DNA of 64,000 nt from Phycisphaeraceae bacterium (GTDB lineage: Bacteria > Planctomycetota > Phycisphaerae > Phycisphaerales > UBA1924): positions 3,141,649-3,205,648 of the forward strand of contig CP075368.1 in assembly GCA_019454185.1 (NCBI GenBank). The letters run 5' to 3'. The notes beneath the pieces were generated by a model. It saw only the letters and a program-made list of their open reading frames with translations. It was not told the DNA's origin and did no database searches. The position numbers were made by a program, and so were the translations under genes. Shown in pieces: positions 18,329-25,638 of the stretch; position 1 is the first letter of the stretch, and every line of letters starts with the position of its first letter.

Positions 18329-18886
18329 ATGAGCAATCTCCGTCGCGCGGCAATCGGTGGCTCGCTTCTGGCCTCTCTCACCCTTGCGGGGTGTGTCGGC
18401 TACCACTCGTATCCCCCAACGCCCGAGCAGCGCGCCCGCGAGAGCATGGGCGAGCGCGCCCCCGTTGATGTCATGGTCCGCGCGCTCGAGCGCGTGCTCG
18501 CGATGCACCCTCCCGCGGGCGGCGGCTTTGCGGTGAACATGCCGATCACCACGCCGCCGGACGTCTACGCGAACGTCGCCCAGCGCGTGGGCGGCAGTCC
18601 TGTGATGGTCGAGACTTCATCGCTGCCGACGTACCACATCGCGGGCGTGCGGGTGCGGAACAGCCGCGCACAGGTCGATATCGTCTGGCCGACGGGACGC
18701 GGCACCAATCGCTCATCCACGGTCTGGCTCGAGGGTGGTCTTCAGCCGTGGTCTGTGAAGCGCGTGCAGGAGTGGAACGAGGGCGTGATCGCAACACCCG
18801 AGCTCTACTTCATTCGTGCCGGCGAGTCACCGTCCTCATCGCAGCCGATCGAGCCCGAAGCCGAGCCCGTTTCGGACAATCCGTGA
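18329..18886 (+). CDS. Hypothetical lipoprotein
   Basis: Protein of 185 residues with a lipoprotein signal peptide: MSNLRRAAIGGSLLASLTLA, then lipobox LAGC, giving a lipidated Cys at about residue 22. The mature domain has a two-strand pattern (YHIAGVRVRNSRAQVDIVWP, STVWLEGGLQPWSVKRVQEW) and a Pro/Glu/Ser-rich end. I do not recognise the family. The start at 18329 places the signal peptide correctly; an upstream GTG at 18302 would add nine residues. Its stop codon overlaps the start of the next gene by four bases, so the two are translationally coupled. Confidence 0.8.
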   Translation: MSNLRRAAIGGSLLASLTLAGCVGYHSYPPTPEQRARESMGERAPVDVMVRALERVLAMHPPAGGGFAVNMPITTPPDVYANVAQRVGGSPVMVETSSLPTYHIAGVRVRNSRAQVDIVWPTGRGTNRSSTVWLEGGLQPWSVKRVQEWNEGVIATPELYFIRAGESPSSSQPIEPEAEPVSDNP

Positions 18887-19209
18887 GCATCGATCACCCC
18901 GCCTCGCGACTCGAGCATCCGGATGCCGCGGTCAGGCGGATCGCCCTGCGCGATCTCCTGGGCTCCGTGTCCGCGCCGATGCCCGACGTTCTGGAGCGTG
19001 TGGCCTTGTTGATCTGTGCAGCGCCGGAGGGCGAGGCGGAACTCGGGCTGCGGGTGATCGCGCGCTGGGCGTATCTCCCGGCCCGTGGCGCGGTCGAGTC
19101 CGTGATGCTGAATCCGAAGAGCCCCGCTCGGGTCGCTCACGAGGCGCGGATCGCCCTCGACCGGATCGATCTGGTCGCGATGGGCAAGATCCCGAATCCG
19201 AACCCGTGA
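18883..19209 (+). CDS. Small alpha-helical repeat-like protein
   Basis: Protein of 108 residues starting at a GTG that overlaps the lipoprotein stop (GTGA). The helices (HPDAAVRRIALRDLLGSV, MPDVLERVALLICAAPEGEA, ARVAHEARIALDRIDLVAM) resemble HEAT-like repeat pairs with D/A-AVRR turns. No catalytic residues are apparent. A scaffolding or adaptor role acting with the upstream lipoprotein is inferred from coupling only. It is followed after 300 bp by pyrB in the same direction. Confidence 0.7.
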   Translation: MSIDHPASRLEHPDAAVRRIALRDLLGSVSAPMPDVLERVALLICAAPEGEAELGLRVIARWAYLPARGAVESVMLNPKSPARVAHEARIALDRIDLVAMGKIPNPNP

Positions 19210-19512
19210 GGGACAGTGCGCCGACCTGCCAAGTTCCCGGGTCGGCACCCCCGGCTGTCCGGACTCGATCTGCCCGCGGTCGATCTGCCATCTGGTTCCT
19301 GCGGGTACGATCTCGGCGTGAGCCCACGACCAAGAGCGCCCTCCCCATCGCCATCGAGCGACGCACCCGAGACGGACGCACCGACGAGCCCCGCTCTCGG
19401 AGCAGAGGTCGCCTCTCGAACCGATGCGCCGACCGATCATCCCACTGGCGCGACAAAGCCCGGCCCGCGCCACGCGGGAACGACCGTTGCCGCGCCGGAG
19501 CAGGTGCGGACG

Positions 19513-20517
19513 ATGGCCCGTCCGACGCGCGACCTCCTCGCCCTCCGCGGCATGGGCACCGCCGAACTCAAAGAGCTCCTCTCCCGCTCCCGCGCCATGA
19601 TCCCCGCCGCGATGGGACGCACGGACCTTTCCCACATCCTCAAAGGACGCGCCGTCGGCCTCCTCTTCTTCGAAGACTCCACACGCACACGCCTCTCCTT
19701 CACCATGGCCGCCCAACGCCTCGGCGCGACCACCCTCGACCTGGCCTCCGGTGGCTCATCGGTCAGCAAGGGCGAAACCCTCATCGACACCGCCCTCAAC
19801 GTCGAGGCCATCGGCGCCGCCGCCCTCGTCGTCCGCGCCAAGCAATCCGGCGCGGCCCACCAGATCGCCCAGCCCGCCAAGATCCCCGTCCTCAACGGTG
19901 GCGACGGCAAGCACGAACACCCGACCCAGGCCCTGCTCGATGCGCTCACCATCGCCGAATCACTCGGGCGCAGCGCGGCGTTCGACCTGACCGGGCTCTC
20001 GATCGCGATCGTCGGCGATGTCATCTCCTCGCGCGTCGCGCGGTCCAACATCGCCGCGCTCAGCGCGCTCGGGGCCCAGGTCATCGTGGTCGGCCCGCCC
20101 ACGCTCGCGCCCAAGTCGATGTCCACGCTCGGCTGCAAGGTAGAGCACGACATCGACAACGTGCTGCCGACCGTTGATGCCGTGATGATGCTCCGCGTGC
20201 AGTTTGAGCGCCACGGCGGCGAGGGTGCGAGTGGCGGAAGCGGCGGCGCGGCCGGTCATGGTGCGAGTGCCGCGCCGGTCAAGCCATCGAGCATTGTGTC
20301 GGTGCGTGCCTATCGCGACGGGTACGCGCTCACGAGCGCTCGAGCCGCCATGCTGAAGCCCCACGCCGTCGTGCTCCACCCCGGCCCGATCAACCGCGGC
20401 ATCGAGATGGATCAGGATGTCGCCGACGGCCCGCGCTCGGCCGTCCTCCGCCAGGTCACCCACGGCGTCGCCGTCCGCATGGCCTCGCTGTGTTGGTGCC
20501 TGGGGATACCGGCGTGA
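19513..20517 (+). CDS. pyrB: Aspartate carbamoyltransferase catalytic subunit
   Basis: Condenses carbamoyl phosphate with aspartate in pyrimidine synthesis. The carbamoyl-phosphate motif FFEDSTRTRLSF, the HPTQALLDALTI motif and the C-terminal HPGPINRGIE motif are all present. From ATG 19513 the length is 334 residues, normal for the family. The open frame continues upstream to 19216 through Pro/Ser/Ala-rich sequence, and a GTG at 19318 cannot be excluded as the start. A Gly/Ala/His-rich insert (about residues 235-255) follows LRVQFERHGG and looks like a disordered loop. No pyrC or pyrI is adjacent. The last 134 bp of this gene recur downstream at 21501-21634. Confidence 0.93.
   Translation: MARPTRDLLALRGMGTAELKELLSRSRAMIPAAMGRTDLSHILKGRAVGLLFFEDSTRTRLSFTMAAQRLGATTLDLASGGSSVSKGETLIDTALNVEAIGAAALVVRAKQSGAAHQIAQPAKIPVLNGGDGKHEHPTQALLDALTIAESLGRSAAFDLTGLSIAIVGDVISSRVARSNIAALSALGAQVIVVGPPTLAPKSMSTLGCKVEHDIDNVLPTVDAVMMLRVQFERHGGEGASGGSGGAAGHGASAAPVKPSSIVSVRAYRDGYALTSARAAMLKPHAVVLHPGPINRGIEMDQDVADGPRSAVLRQVTHGVAVRMASLCWCLGIPA
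20384..20517 (+). repeat. pyrB 3'-end direct repeat, copy 1 (within intact pyrB)
   Basis: These 134 bp match 21501-21634 at 130 positions. The four differences (GAT/GAC, TCG/TCC, CTG/CTC, TGT/TGC) are all synonymous third-position changes. Confidence 0.97.
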
Positions 20518-20532
20518 TTCGTTTCGGGGTGC

Positions 20533-20584
20533 CACTGGTTCCCGTTGAGCGTAGCGAAACGGAACCAGTGCCCATTCCTTTTTG
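20533..20584 (+). terminator. Terminator after pyrB
   Basis: A perfect 10-bp stem CACTGGTTCC/GGAACCAGTG (20533-20542 with 20561-20570) with an inner CGTT/AACG pairing is followed by CCTTTTT. It ends pyrB, and its symmetric stem could also stop transcripts arriving from the minus-strand immunity gene. Confidence 0.85.
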
Positions 20585-20718
20585 ATTCCTGTGCCAATGA
20601 CCCGCCCCGGGTCAGTGCTCTCCCCTTCCCTCCTCGCGGCTCATTCTCGGCCCGAGGCCATGCCACACCCGCAATCCCGCGCCAGGAGCAGCGCTTTGCC
20701 GACAGCCCTCAACACCCA

Positions 20719-21036
20719 TTATCCTTCATCGCTCTCGACATACTCGGCCATGACGCGGAGCGCTTCGCCGAGGTCGCGTCGCAGCGCGGGCTCCCACTGA
20801 TCTCTTGGAATATCCCTGTCGGGCCAGACATCGAACGCTGTGAATGCGCCGTCAGCAGCATCGATTGCGGCATCATGCTTCATATCGCCTGATGCGACGA
20901 GGATCTCTCTCACACGGTGCCTCTCGTCAAAGTACGCGTTCCTTCCTTCAATGGCATCCATCCTGTGCTCCATCACATCGCGGATGATGCGCAGAAGCCC
21001 TCTTAGCGGAGCTTTACGAACGTCATTACTTGACAT
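20719..21036 (-). CDS. Candidate immunity protein for the colicin D-like tip
   Basis: Small acidic protein of 105 residues ([20 protein letters not shown]... ending EYVESDEG), predicted largely helical. Its start overlaps the end of the colicin D-like toxin tip by 11 bases on the same strand, the arrangement expected of a toxin-immunity pair. Colicin D immunity proteins are likewise small and acidic, but I cannot demonstrate homology by eye. A GTG three codons upstream (21045) is an alternative start. Because the upstream toxin fragment lacks its own N-terminus, this gene may be the only functional product of the orphan module, protecting against kin that carry the same toxin. Confidence 0.7.
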   Translation of the reverse strand: MSSNDVRKAPLRGLLRIIRDVMEHRMDAIEGRNAYFDERHRVREILVASGDMKHDAAIDAADGAFTAFDVWPDRDIPRDQWEPALRRDLGEALRVMAEYVESDEG

Positions 21037-21505
21037 TGGCGTCACTCAAAAGAGTCCTTATTTGACTTGGATAGAGCTTCCAACCAGTTATAAACTTATC
21101 GGATTCATCAAAGAACTGCCACAGACCTGTCGTCGATTCATAATAATGCGTGCCCTTGATGGTTCCTCGATATGTTCCCTTAGTGATCAGCGTTGCGGTA
21201 CGACGATGCTCTTCCAATGCGGAAATAAAGCTGGCAATATTAGCCTTGGTCGGGCTGTCAGATACTCCAAAGTGAGGAGCGTGCTTCATCTTTTTGACTA
21301 CCTGATCTTCTGGCCAACAAGAGTTATGCACCCACACGCCTCTATTGCCCACAAAGTACGTGTGGTACCTGCTGACTTCAAGGTTGTAGACCGCGACCCT
21401 TCCCTCGCGCGGCTCCACCCGCGCGACCACCAGAACGCCCGGGCCGTCCCCCCTCTCGTCCGCGTTTCCATCCTGTTTGGCCGACCCCAGCCGCTCCCCC
21501 GCCCG
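21026..21505 (-). pseudogene. Orphan toxin module: HINT C-terminus plus colicin D-like nuclease tip
   Basis: A 5'-truncated toxin gene. Residues from 21505 to about 21345 encode the C-terminal end of a HINT domain ([18 protein letters not shown], then YHTYFVG..GVWVHN), identical to that in the intact protein at 22228-23685. The tip that follows ([13 protein letters not shown] ... GTYRGTIKG ... [16 protein letters not shown]) resembles the colicin D tRNase domain, which cleaves the anticodon loop of tRNA-Arg. K-x-K-H and the later (S/T)-G-W, known functional motifs there, are both present. No start codon or signal peptide precedes it; the frame runs into antisense of the pyrB repeat. It is most likely silent unless recombined onto the full-length gene. 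Confidence 0.8.
21347..21505. repeat. HINT-domain direct repeat, copy 1
   Basis: These 159 bp are identical to 22522-22680. A further 14 bp (21327-21340 and 22502-22515) match beyond a 6-bp divergent patch. The repeat ends in GCCCG, exactly where the second pyrB 3' fragment begins. Confidence 0.97.
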
Positions 21506-21634
21506 ATCAACCGCGGCATCGAGATGGACCAGGATGTCGCCGACGGCCCGCGCTCCGCCGTCCTCCGCCAGGTCACCCACGGCGTCGCCGTCCGCATGGC
21601 CTCGCTCTGCTGGTGCCTGGGGATACCGGCGTGA
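21501..21634 (+). pseudogene. Second copy of pyrB 3' end
   Basis: Encodes the last 44 residues of aspartate carbamoyltransferase ([16 protein letters not shown]... to LGIPA and stop) without any upstream part. It is protein-identical to the end of intact pyrB and differs only at four synonymous sites. It abuts the HINT repeat with a shared GCCCG at 21501-21505. All-synonymous divergence means the copy diverged while part of a functional pyrB, so it probably came from a related chromosome rather than by local duplication. Confidence 0.93.
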
Positions 21635-21672
21635 GTCTCTGATGCCACCATTGGCACCGGCATTCAGAACAG

Positions 21673-22215
21673 TCAAACACTTCGTCCGGTTCGGGCATCG
21701 ATCATGAACGCTGTCCATTCTCCCGCGTCAGCGCGCCAGCCCTCGCCGCGAACGACGCCCTCGCCAATTGTAATGTTTCGTATCTCATCCGACGCAACCC
21801 GCTCGCTGCGCCACCATGTGCCATCCTTTTGCATGCCAGTGATATCAATCAAAGATACAAGAAGCACCAACTCATACTCGGGGCACCTGACACACTCAAC
21901 GACGTCACCGCCAGGTATCGCGATAGTTCCCGTTGGCTCTTTCACGTCAACCAGATAGCATTGACCTCCGGCTACCACGCAGCAATGCAACGGAGAGAAT
22001 GTCTCGACGACACACGAGAATGTGGTGAGGCCATCCCCAAAGCACCCAAGCCATGCGATCGCGGCGTCGGCTGTAAACATCAGATACGTTCCATCCTTGA
22101 TGCTGGGCACAACCCCGCCCTGATCAAAGCTGAATGTGCGACAGTCGATGCCAGGCGATGCCGAACACACGGCATAATCTGAAGTCTTGAGGAACTCGAT
22201 GTGATCACTGTCCAT
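21673..22215 (-). CDS. Candidate immunity protein for the RHS/HINT toxin
   Basis: Protein of 180 residues (MDSDHIEFLKTSDYAVCSAS...), no signal peptide and no membrane span. I do not recognise the family. It contains several Cys and a beta-rich middle (HCCVVAGGQCYLVDVKEP). It begins 12 bp after the toxin stop codon on the same strand, which is the position of immunity genes in polymorphic toxin loci. GC content is visibly lower than that of the surrounding housekeeping genes, as is usual for exchangeable toxin/immunity modules. The assignment rests on position. Confidence 0.65.
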   Translation of the reverse strand: MDSDHIEFLKTSDYAVCSASPGIDCRTFSFDQGGVVPSIKDGTYLMFTADAAIAWLGCFGDGLTTFSCVVETFSPLHCCVVAGGQCYLVDVKEPTGTIAIPGGDVVECVRCPEYELVLLVSLIDITGMQKDGTWWRSERVASDEIRNITIGEGVVRGEGWRADAGEWTAFMIDARTGRSV

Positions 22216-22227
22216 CGTGACGTACTA

Positions 22228-23685
22228 CTACTTCTTTGGTCGGAAGAACCTGTGTGTAATCTCGAAGACATCATCCGTCCAGAAACCACCTATTTCATAT
22301 ACTCCATTGAGGTTTGCCCCACTCTTCCCTGACGTAGCGGTACCGATGAGTGTGTATTGATTGTAACCGTCTTTGCCAATGGTTCTTGTGCCCGTATCGA
22401 TGACGTGTCTATCAAAGCTGAATGGGAAATTGTGCATGCCTCCAGGATCTTCACGCATACGTTGTGCGATACGCGGAGAGTATGTTACCGTGCACTCATT
22501 GTGCACCCACACGCCCGGCTCGCCCACAAAGTACGTGTGGTACCTGCTGACTTCAAGGTTGTAGACCGCGACCCTTCCCTCGCGCGGCTCCACCCGCGCG
22601 ACCACCAGAACGCCCGGGCCGTCCCCCCTCTCGTCCGCGTTTCCATCCTGTTTGGCCGACCCCAGCCGCTCCCCCGCCCGCAACTCACCTGCTTCGACCC
22701 ACGTTCCCCTGTCCACCGAGTACACCCGATGGTTCGGCGTCACCCCGATCGGTTGCTCCTCGCCCTCCAGGTACAGATCCACCACCGCCGCGGCATCCGT
22801 CACGAACCGCGTTGTCACCACCGGCACATCCGCCCGCACCTGCTCCGCGTACACCTCAATCCCGAGCACCTCCGCTTCTCCCGCGATGCCCAGTTCCAGC
22901 ACCGTGATCGGCAGCGTGCGGCCCGCGGCCAATCCCTGTGCCGCGACCATGGAAGTCGGCCGCAGCGTCTCGATGGTCGTGGTGCTCCCGTCGGAGTGGG
23001 CATATCGCAGCCGCACGAGAGAGAGCGAGCCCGGCTCGATCGGCACCTCAAACGCCTCACCGGGCTCGAGATCTGGATCAGGGCGGCTTAAGACCTCATC
23101 GCCCAACCCGAGTTTCTCGATCGGCACGGGGCCTTCGTCCGTCCAGACCAGCGTGCCCTCCTCGAAGCACGCCCGCGCGAAGAACGTCCCCCCAACCATG
23201 CTGAACAGGATGCCGACATCCCTGTCCCAAGCGAAGTCCATCATGAAGTTGAAGGCACCGTGCTCGTAGCTGCGGATGGCTCGCAGCATCTCCGGATCGC
23301 TCGTGCGTGCCTTGAGCGTCATAAGCGCGACCCGCTTGCTCACCTCATGCTCGAAGATGATCGCCTCGACCATGTCGAAGGGATCCCACGACAGGCCCAG
23401 CGGATCATGATGCATGACTGGGTTGTTGCCGAGCATGGTGTAGAGGTTCAGCCCATTGGCATAGACCTCTCGCATGGCCACGAAAGACGGATCGACCATG
23501 GGGGCCGCGCCGTCGAACCACGTGGCGTCGTTCAGAACGACCTGCCCGCTCGCGTTGGGGTCGCGCTGCAGATATCGCCCGTGCTTCGGGATCGGGTTCG
23601 CACCAGCCGAATCGGGACCGATCGTCGCTCCCAGCACCAGCGTGAGCAACGCGCACAACAAGACGACAGTTCTTGAAATCGTCAT
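22228..23685 (-). CDS. Secreted polymorphic toxin: RHS-core remnant, HINT domain, C-terminal tip
   Basis: Protein of 485 residues. Parts in order: signal peptide (TVVLLCALLTLVLGA, residues 5-29); a short RHS-repeat-associated core remnant with GRYLQRDPNASG and NLYTMLGNNPVMHHDPLGL (about 37-100); a helical linker; a HINT autoprocessing domain from ACFEEGTLVWTDEGPVPIEK (about 190) through TPNHRVYSVDRG to [20 protein letters not shown] (about 390); and a ~95-residue tip (YSPRIAQRM ... YEIGGFWTDDVFEITHRFF) that I take to be the toxin but cannot assign to a family. It lacks the long RHS barrel repeats, so export or delivery differs from classical Rhs proteins. GAGGAGG precedes the start at 23685. 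The candidate immunity gene follows. Confidence 0.85.
   Translation of the reverse strand: MTISRTVVLLCALLTLVLGATIGPDSAGANPIPKHGRYLQRDPNASGQVVLNDATWFDGAAPMVDPSFVAMREVYANGLNLYTMLGNNPVMHHDPLGLSWDPFDMVEAIIFEHEVSKRVALMTLKARTSDPEMLRAIRSYEHGAFNFMMDFAWDRDVGILFSMVGGTFFARACFEEGTLVWTDEGPVPIEKLGLGDEVLSRPDPDLEPGEAFEVPIEPGSLSLVRLRYAHSDGSTTTIETLRPTSMVAAQGLAAGRTLPITVLELGIAGEAEVLGIEVYAEQVRADVPVVTTRFVTDAAAVVDLYLEGEEQPIGVTPNHRVYSVDRGTWVEAGELRAGERLGSAKQDGNADERGDGPGVLVVARVEPREGRVAVYNLEVSRYHTYFVGEPGVWVHNECTVTYSPRIAQRMREDPGGMHNFPFSFDRHVIDTGTRTIGKDGYNQYTLIGTATSGKSGANLNGVYEIGGFWTDDVFEITHRFFRPKK
22522..22680. repeat. HINT-domain direct repeat, copy 2 (within intact toxin gene)
   Basis: Identical over 159 bp to 21347-21505 in the orphan module. 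The intact gene continues upstream with the rest of the HINT domain, whereas the orphan copy stops at the shared GCCCG. Confidence 0.97.
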
Positions 23686-23741
23686 CGTGTCCTCCTCGTA
23701 CAGCAGCCGCAGTCTACCCAAACCCATAGCGCCAGAGAACG

Positions 23742-24800
23742 TCATTTCGGCCCCGACCGTACGATTGGCGAGCCATCTTCCCTCACCGGCACAAGTCGCC
23801 CCGCCACCACTTCCTCGGTCCGCTTCGCAAACATCAAGTAGTCCGGCGTCGGCATCCGCTGCGCCGCCTCGCGATGCGCGTCGAGCGCTTGCTCAAACCG
23901 CCCGTGATCGAACAGGCAGTGTCCCCGCGCCGCCAGAAAGACAGCAAGATCTTCCTCAAAACTTAGCGACTTGAGATAGTGGCCATTCGCAACCTCTTCA
24001 TCGCTGATCGGTTTGGGCCACTCCCGATAGAACGCATCGTCCATCGTGTTCATGCCCATGCCGGCACTGTCGATGTTGAGCCGCTCGCCCTTCGGATCGT
24101 CCCACCGGGAAAACAGATGCTCCTTGGCCTGGACCAGCCGCACCGGGTAGCCAAGCCGCCTCGCGATGACGGCATTCAGGACCGGCATGGACGCGCATGT
24201 GCCGCCGTTGTCGCTGTCCACAAGCCCGTGGATGAAGAGATCCTTCGACGAGCCGAAATCAGGATCCCTCACGCGCTTCGGGTTGTAGCGGACCCCCAAG
24301 TCGCGCTCCAGCACCGTGACCAGCGTGAGCATCCGGAAGTCCGCCTCCGAGTTGAAGTTCTCCGCAGGATTGCGGCGGAACCTGGGCTCATATGCCAGCG
24401 TCTCCAGCCGCACACGCTCGGCCCACTGGTCGAGCGTCTTGAGAATCAATGGGATGCTCAGCCCCTCCGATCCCGGCAGCCCTTCGGCACAGAGCAGATT
24501 CATCAATGCGAGGTCGACCCTCGACAACTCATCCGGCGTGAGCGAGAGCAGTTCATCCAAGGTTGCCGGGTGTATTTGAGCGGGCTCACTTCCAACACTC
24601 GCGGCTGGGCCGTTGGGCTGCACCGCGGGAGTCGCACGAATCGTTGTTGCAACCGAACCCGGCTGCTTTCTTCCAGATCCCACGGCCGCGACAGCGGCGA
24701 GCAGCCCGCTAACCGCGACAACAGCCATACCGATCGAGATCGCCGCGCGCAAATGTCGCGGACCAACTCGTCTCGGACTGGGGTGTGGTACAGCAGCCAT
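23742..24800 (-). CDS. Membrane-anchored transglutaminase-like protein
   Basis: Protein of 352 residues with an N-terminal membrane anchor (AAISIGMAVVAVSGLLAAVAAVG) and a long Ala/Pro-rich linker, then a transglutaminase-like (papain-like thiol) domain. The triad is plausible: Cys in SDNGGTCASMPVLNAVIARRLGYPV, His in KEHLFSRWDD and Asp in LNIDSAG. The C-terminal ~80 residues form a TPR-like helix pair (AVFLAARGHCLFDHGRFEQALDAHREAA). The start at 24800 (MAAVPHPSPRR) is chosen over upstream codons. It lies 56 bp upstream of the RHS/HINT toxin on the same strand and might be co-transcribed with it; a functional link is only inferred. Confidence 0.82.
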   Translation of the reverse strand: MAAVPHPSPRRVGPRHLRAAISIGMAVVAVSGLLAAVAAVGSGRKQPGSVATTIRATPAVQPNGPAASVGSEPAQIHPATLDELLSLTPDELSRVDLALMNLLCAEGLPGSEGLSIPLILKTLDQWAERVRLETLAYEPRFRRNPAENFNSEADFRMLTLVTVLERDLGVRYNPKRVRDPDFGSSKDLFIHGLVDSDNGGTCASMPVLNAVIARRLGYPVRLVQAKEHLFSRWDDPKGERLNIDSAGMGMNTMDDAFYREWPKPISDEEVANGHYLKSLSFEEDLAVFLAARGHCLFDHGRFEQALDAHREAAQRMPTPDYLMFAKRTEEVVAGRLVPVREDGSPIVRSGPK

Positions 24801-24887
24801 GCATATCAGTATGCCAACCCTCTGGCCGGTCCGCAACCCTGTGGAAAACACTGGCTGGCCGTTCGCCCCGCGCTCCTTCGCTCGCCC

Positions 24888-25262
24888 TCACACCCTCTTC
24901 AACTCCCGCACCGTCCGCTCGTTCTCCACGTTCCCCGTGTTCAGCGTCGTCGCCGGCTCGAACAGGATCACCTCCACCTCGTCCGCCGCGACCGGCCGAT
25001 GATCCACGCCCCGCGGCACAACCACAAACTGCCCTTCTCCCACCTCCACGCGCCGATCCCGAAACTCCATCACAAACCTTCCCCGATGCACCAGGAACAT
25101 CTCGTCCTCGTGCTCGTGGTGATGCCACACAAACTCACCCTTGAACTTCACGAGCTTCACGTGCTGCCCGTTGAGCTCCGCCACCACGCGCGGCGACCAG
25201 TGCTCGCTGAATGTTGCGAACGCCGCATCAAGATCCACACACTTCAACTCGTGCCCGGCCAT
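24888..25262 (-). CDS. Cupin-domain protein
   Basis: Single-domain cupin of 124 residues. The metal-binding motif is WHHHEHEDEMFLVHRGRFVM (cupin motif 1, His/His/Glu), with motif 2 PRGVDHRP. The product should be a small beta-barrel metalloprotein; small stand-alone cupins of this type are often annotated as mannose-6-phosphate isomerase-like, but the substrate cannot be read from sequence. The start at 25262 has GGAGG five bases upstream. Directly beyond the ribosome site lies an 80-bp array of 8-bp repeats, which places the array in this gene's 5' leader or promoter. Confidence 0.88.
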   Translation of the reverse strand: MAGHELKCVDLDAAFATFSEHWSPRVVAELNGQHVKLVKFKGEFVWHHHEHEDEMFLVHRGRFVMEFRDRRVEVGEGQFVVVPRGVDHRPVAADEVEVILFEPATTLNTGNVENERTVRELKRV

Positions 25263-25270
25263 GATCGCCT

Positions 25271-25350
25271 CCGTCACTCCGTCACTCCGTCACTCCGTCA
25301 CTCCGTCGCTCCGTCGCTCCGTCGCTCGGTCGCTCGGTCGCTCGGTCACC
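25271..25350. repeat. Tandem array of ten 8-bp units
   Basis: Ten consecutive 8-bp units: four CCGTCACT, three CCGTCGCT, two CGGTCGCT and one CGGTCACC. The gradual, ordered change along the array suggests slippage and decay. It lies immediately upstream of the cupin gene. Confidence 0.95.
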
Positions 25351-25638
25351 CAGCGTATCGCGCAGGACTCGCCACACCCCCCCTGAATAACTCGATGCGG
25401 ACCCTTGCGGAGACTTCTTGCGGCTGTCGCGTGATGGGCAACGGACTTCGGTCCTATGATCTGATCGATCTGCCGGTAGCTCCATTCGCGATTTGACGTT
25501 TCAGCCCTCAGTTCACCAATGGATCCCTGCTGGCCCGCGGCTTCTTTGACTCGCACATCCGTGCACCGCCGCGTCCCAACCCTTACGGCCTGATCCGCCG
25601 CGTGAACTGTCCTCGCGACAAGAAAGCCATCGGTCCCC
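25351..25638. other. Intergenic region upstream of DEAD-box gene
   Basis: No gene is supported. Together with the repeat array it separates the divergent cupin and helicase genes and must carry their promoters; no elements can be assigned with confidence. Confidence 0.45.

Noticed and set aside
19216..19512. N-terminal extension of PyrB
   Set aside because: The extension is Pro/Ser/Ala-rich without family similarity. Starting at 19513 gives the normal length, although a GTG at 19318 remains possible.
20840..21634. Plus-strand 264-codon frame ending in the pyrB fragment
   Set aside because: Only the last 44 codons are real pyrB sequence. The rest is antisense of the colicin D-like module and has no start signal.
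25271..25350. Possible CRISPR array
   Set aside because: The units are 8 bp and contiguous, with no spacers and no cas genes nearby.
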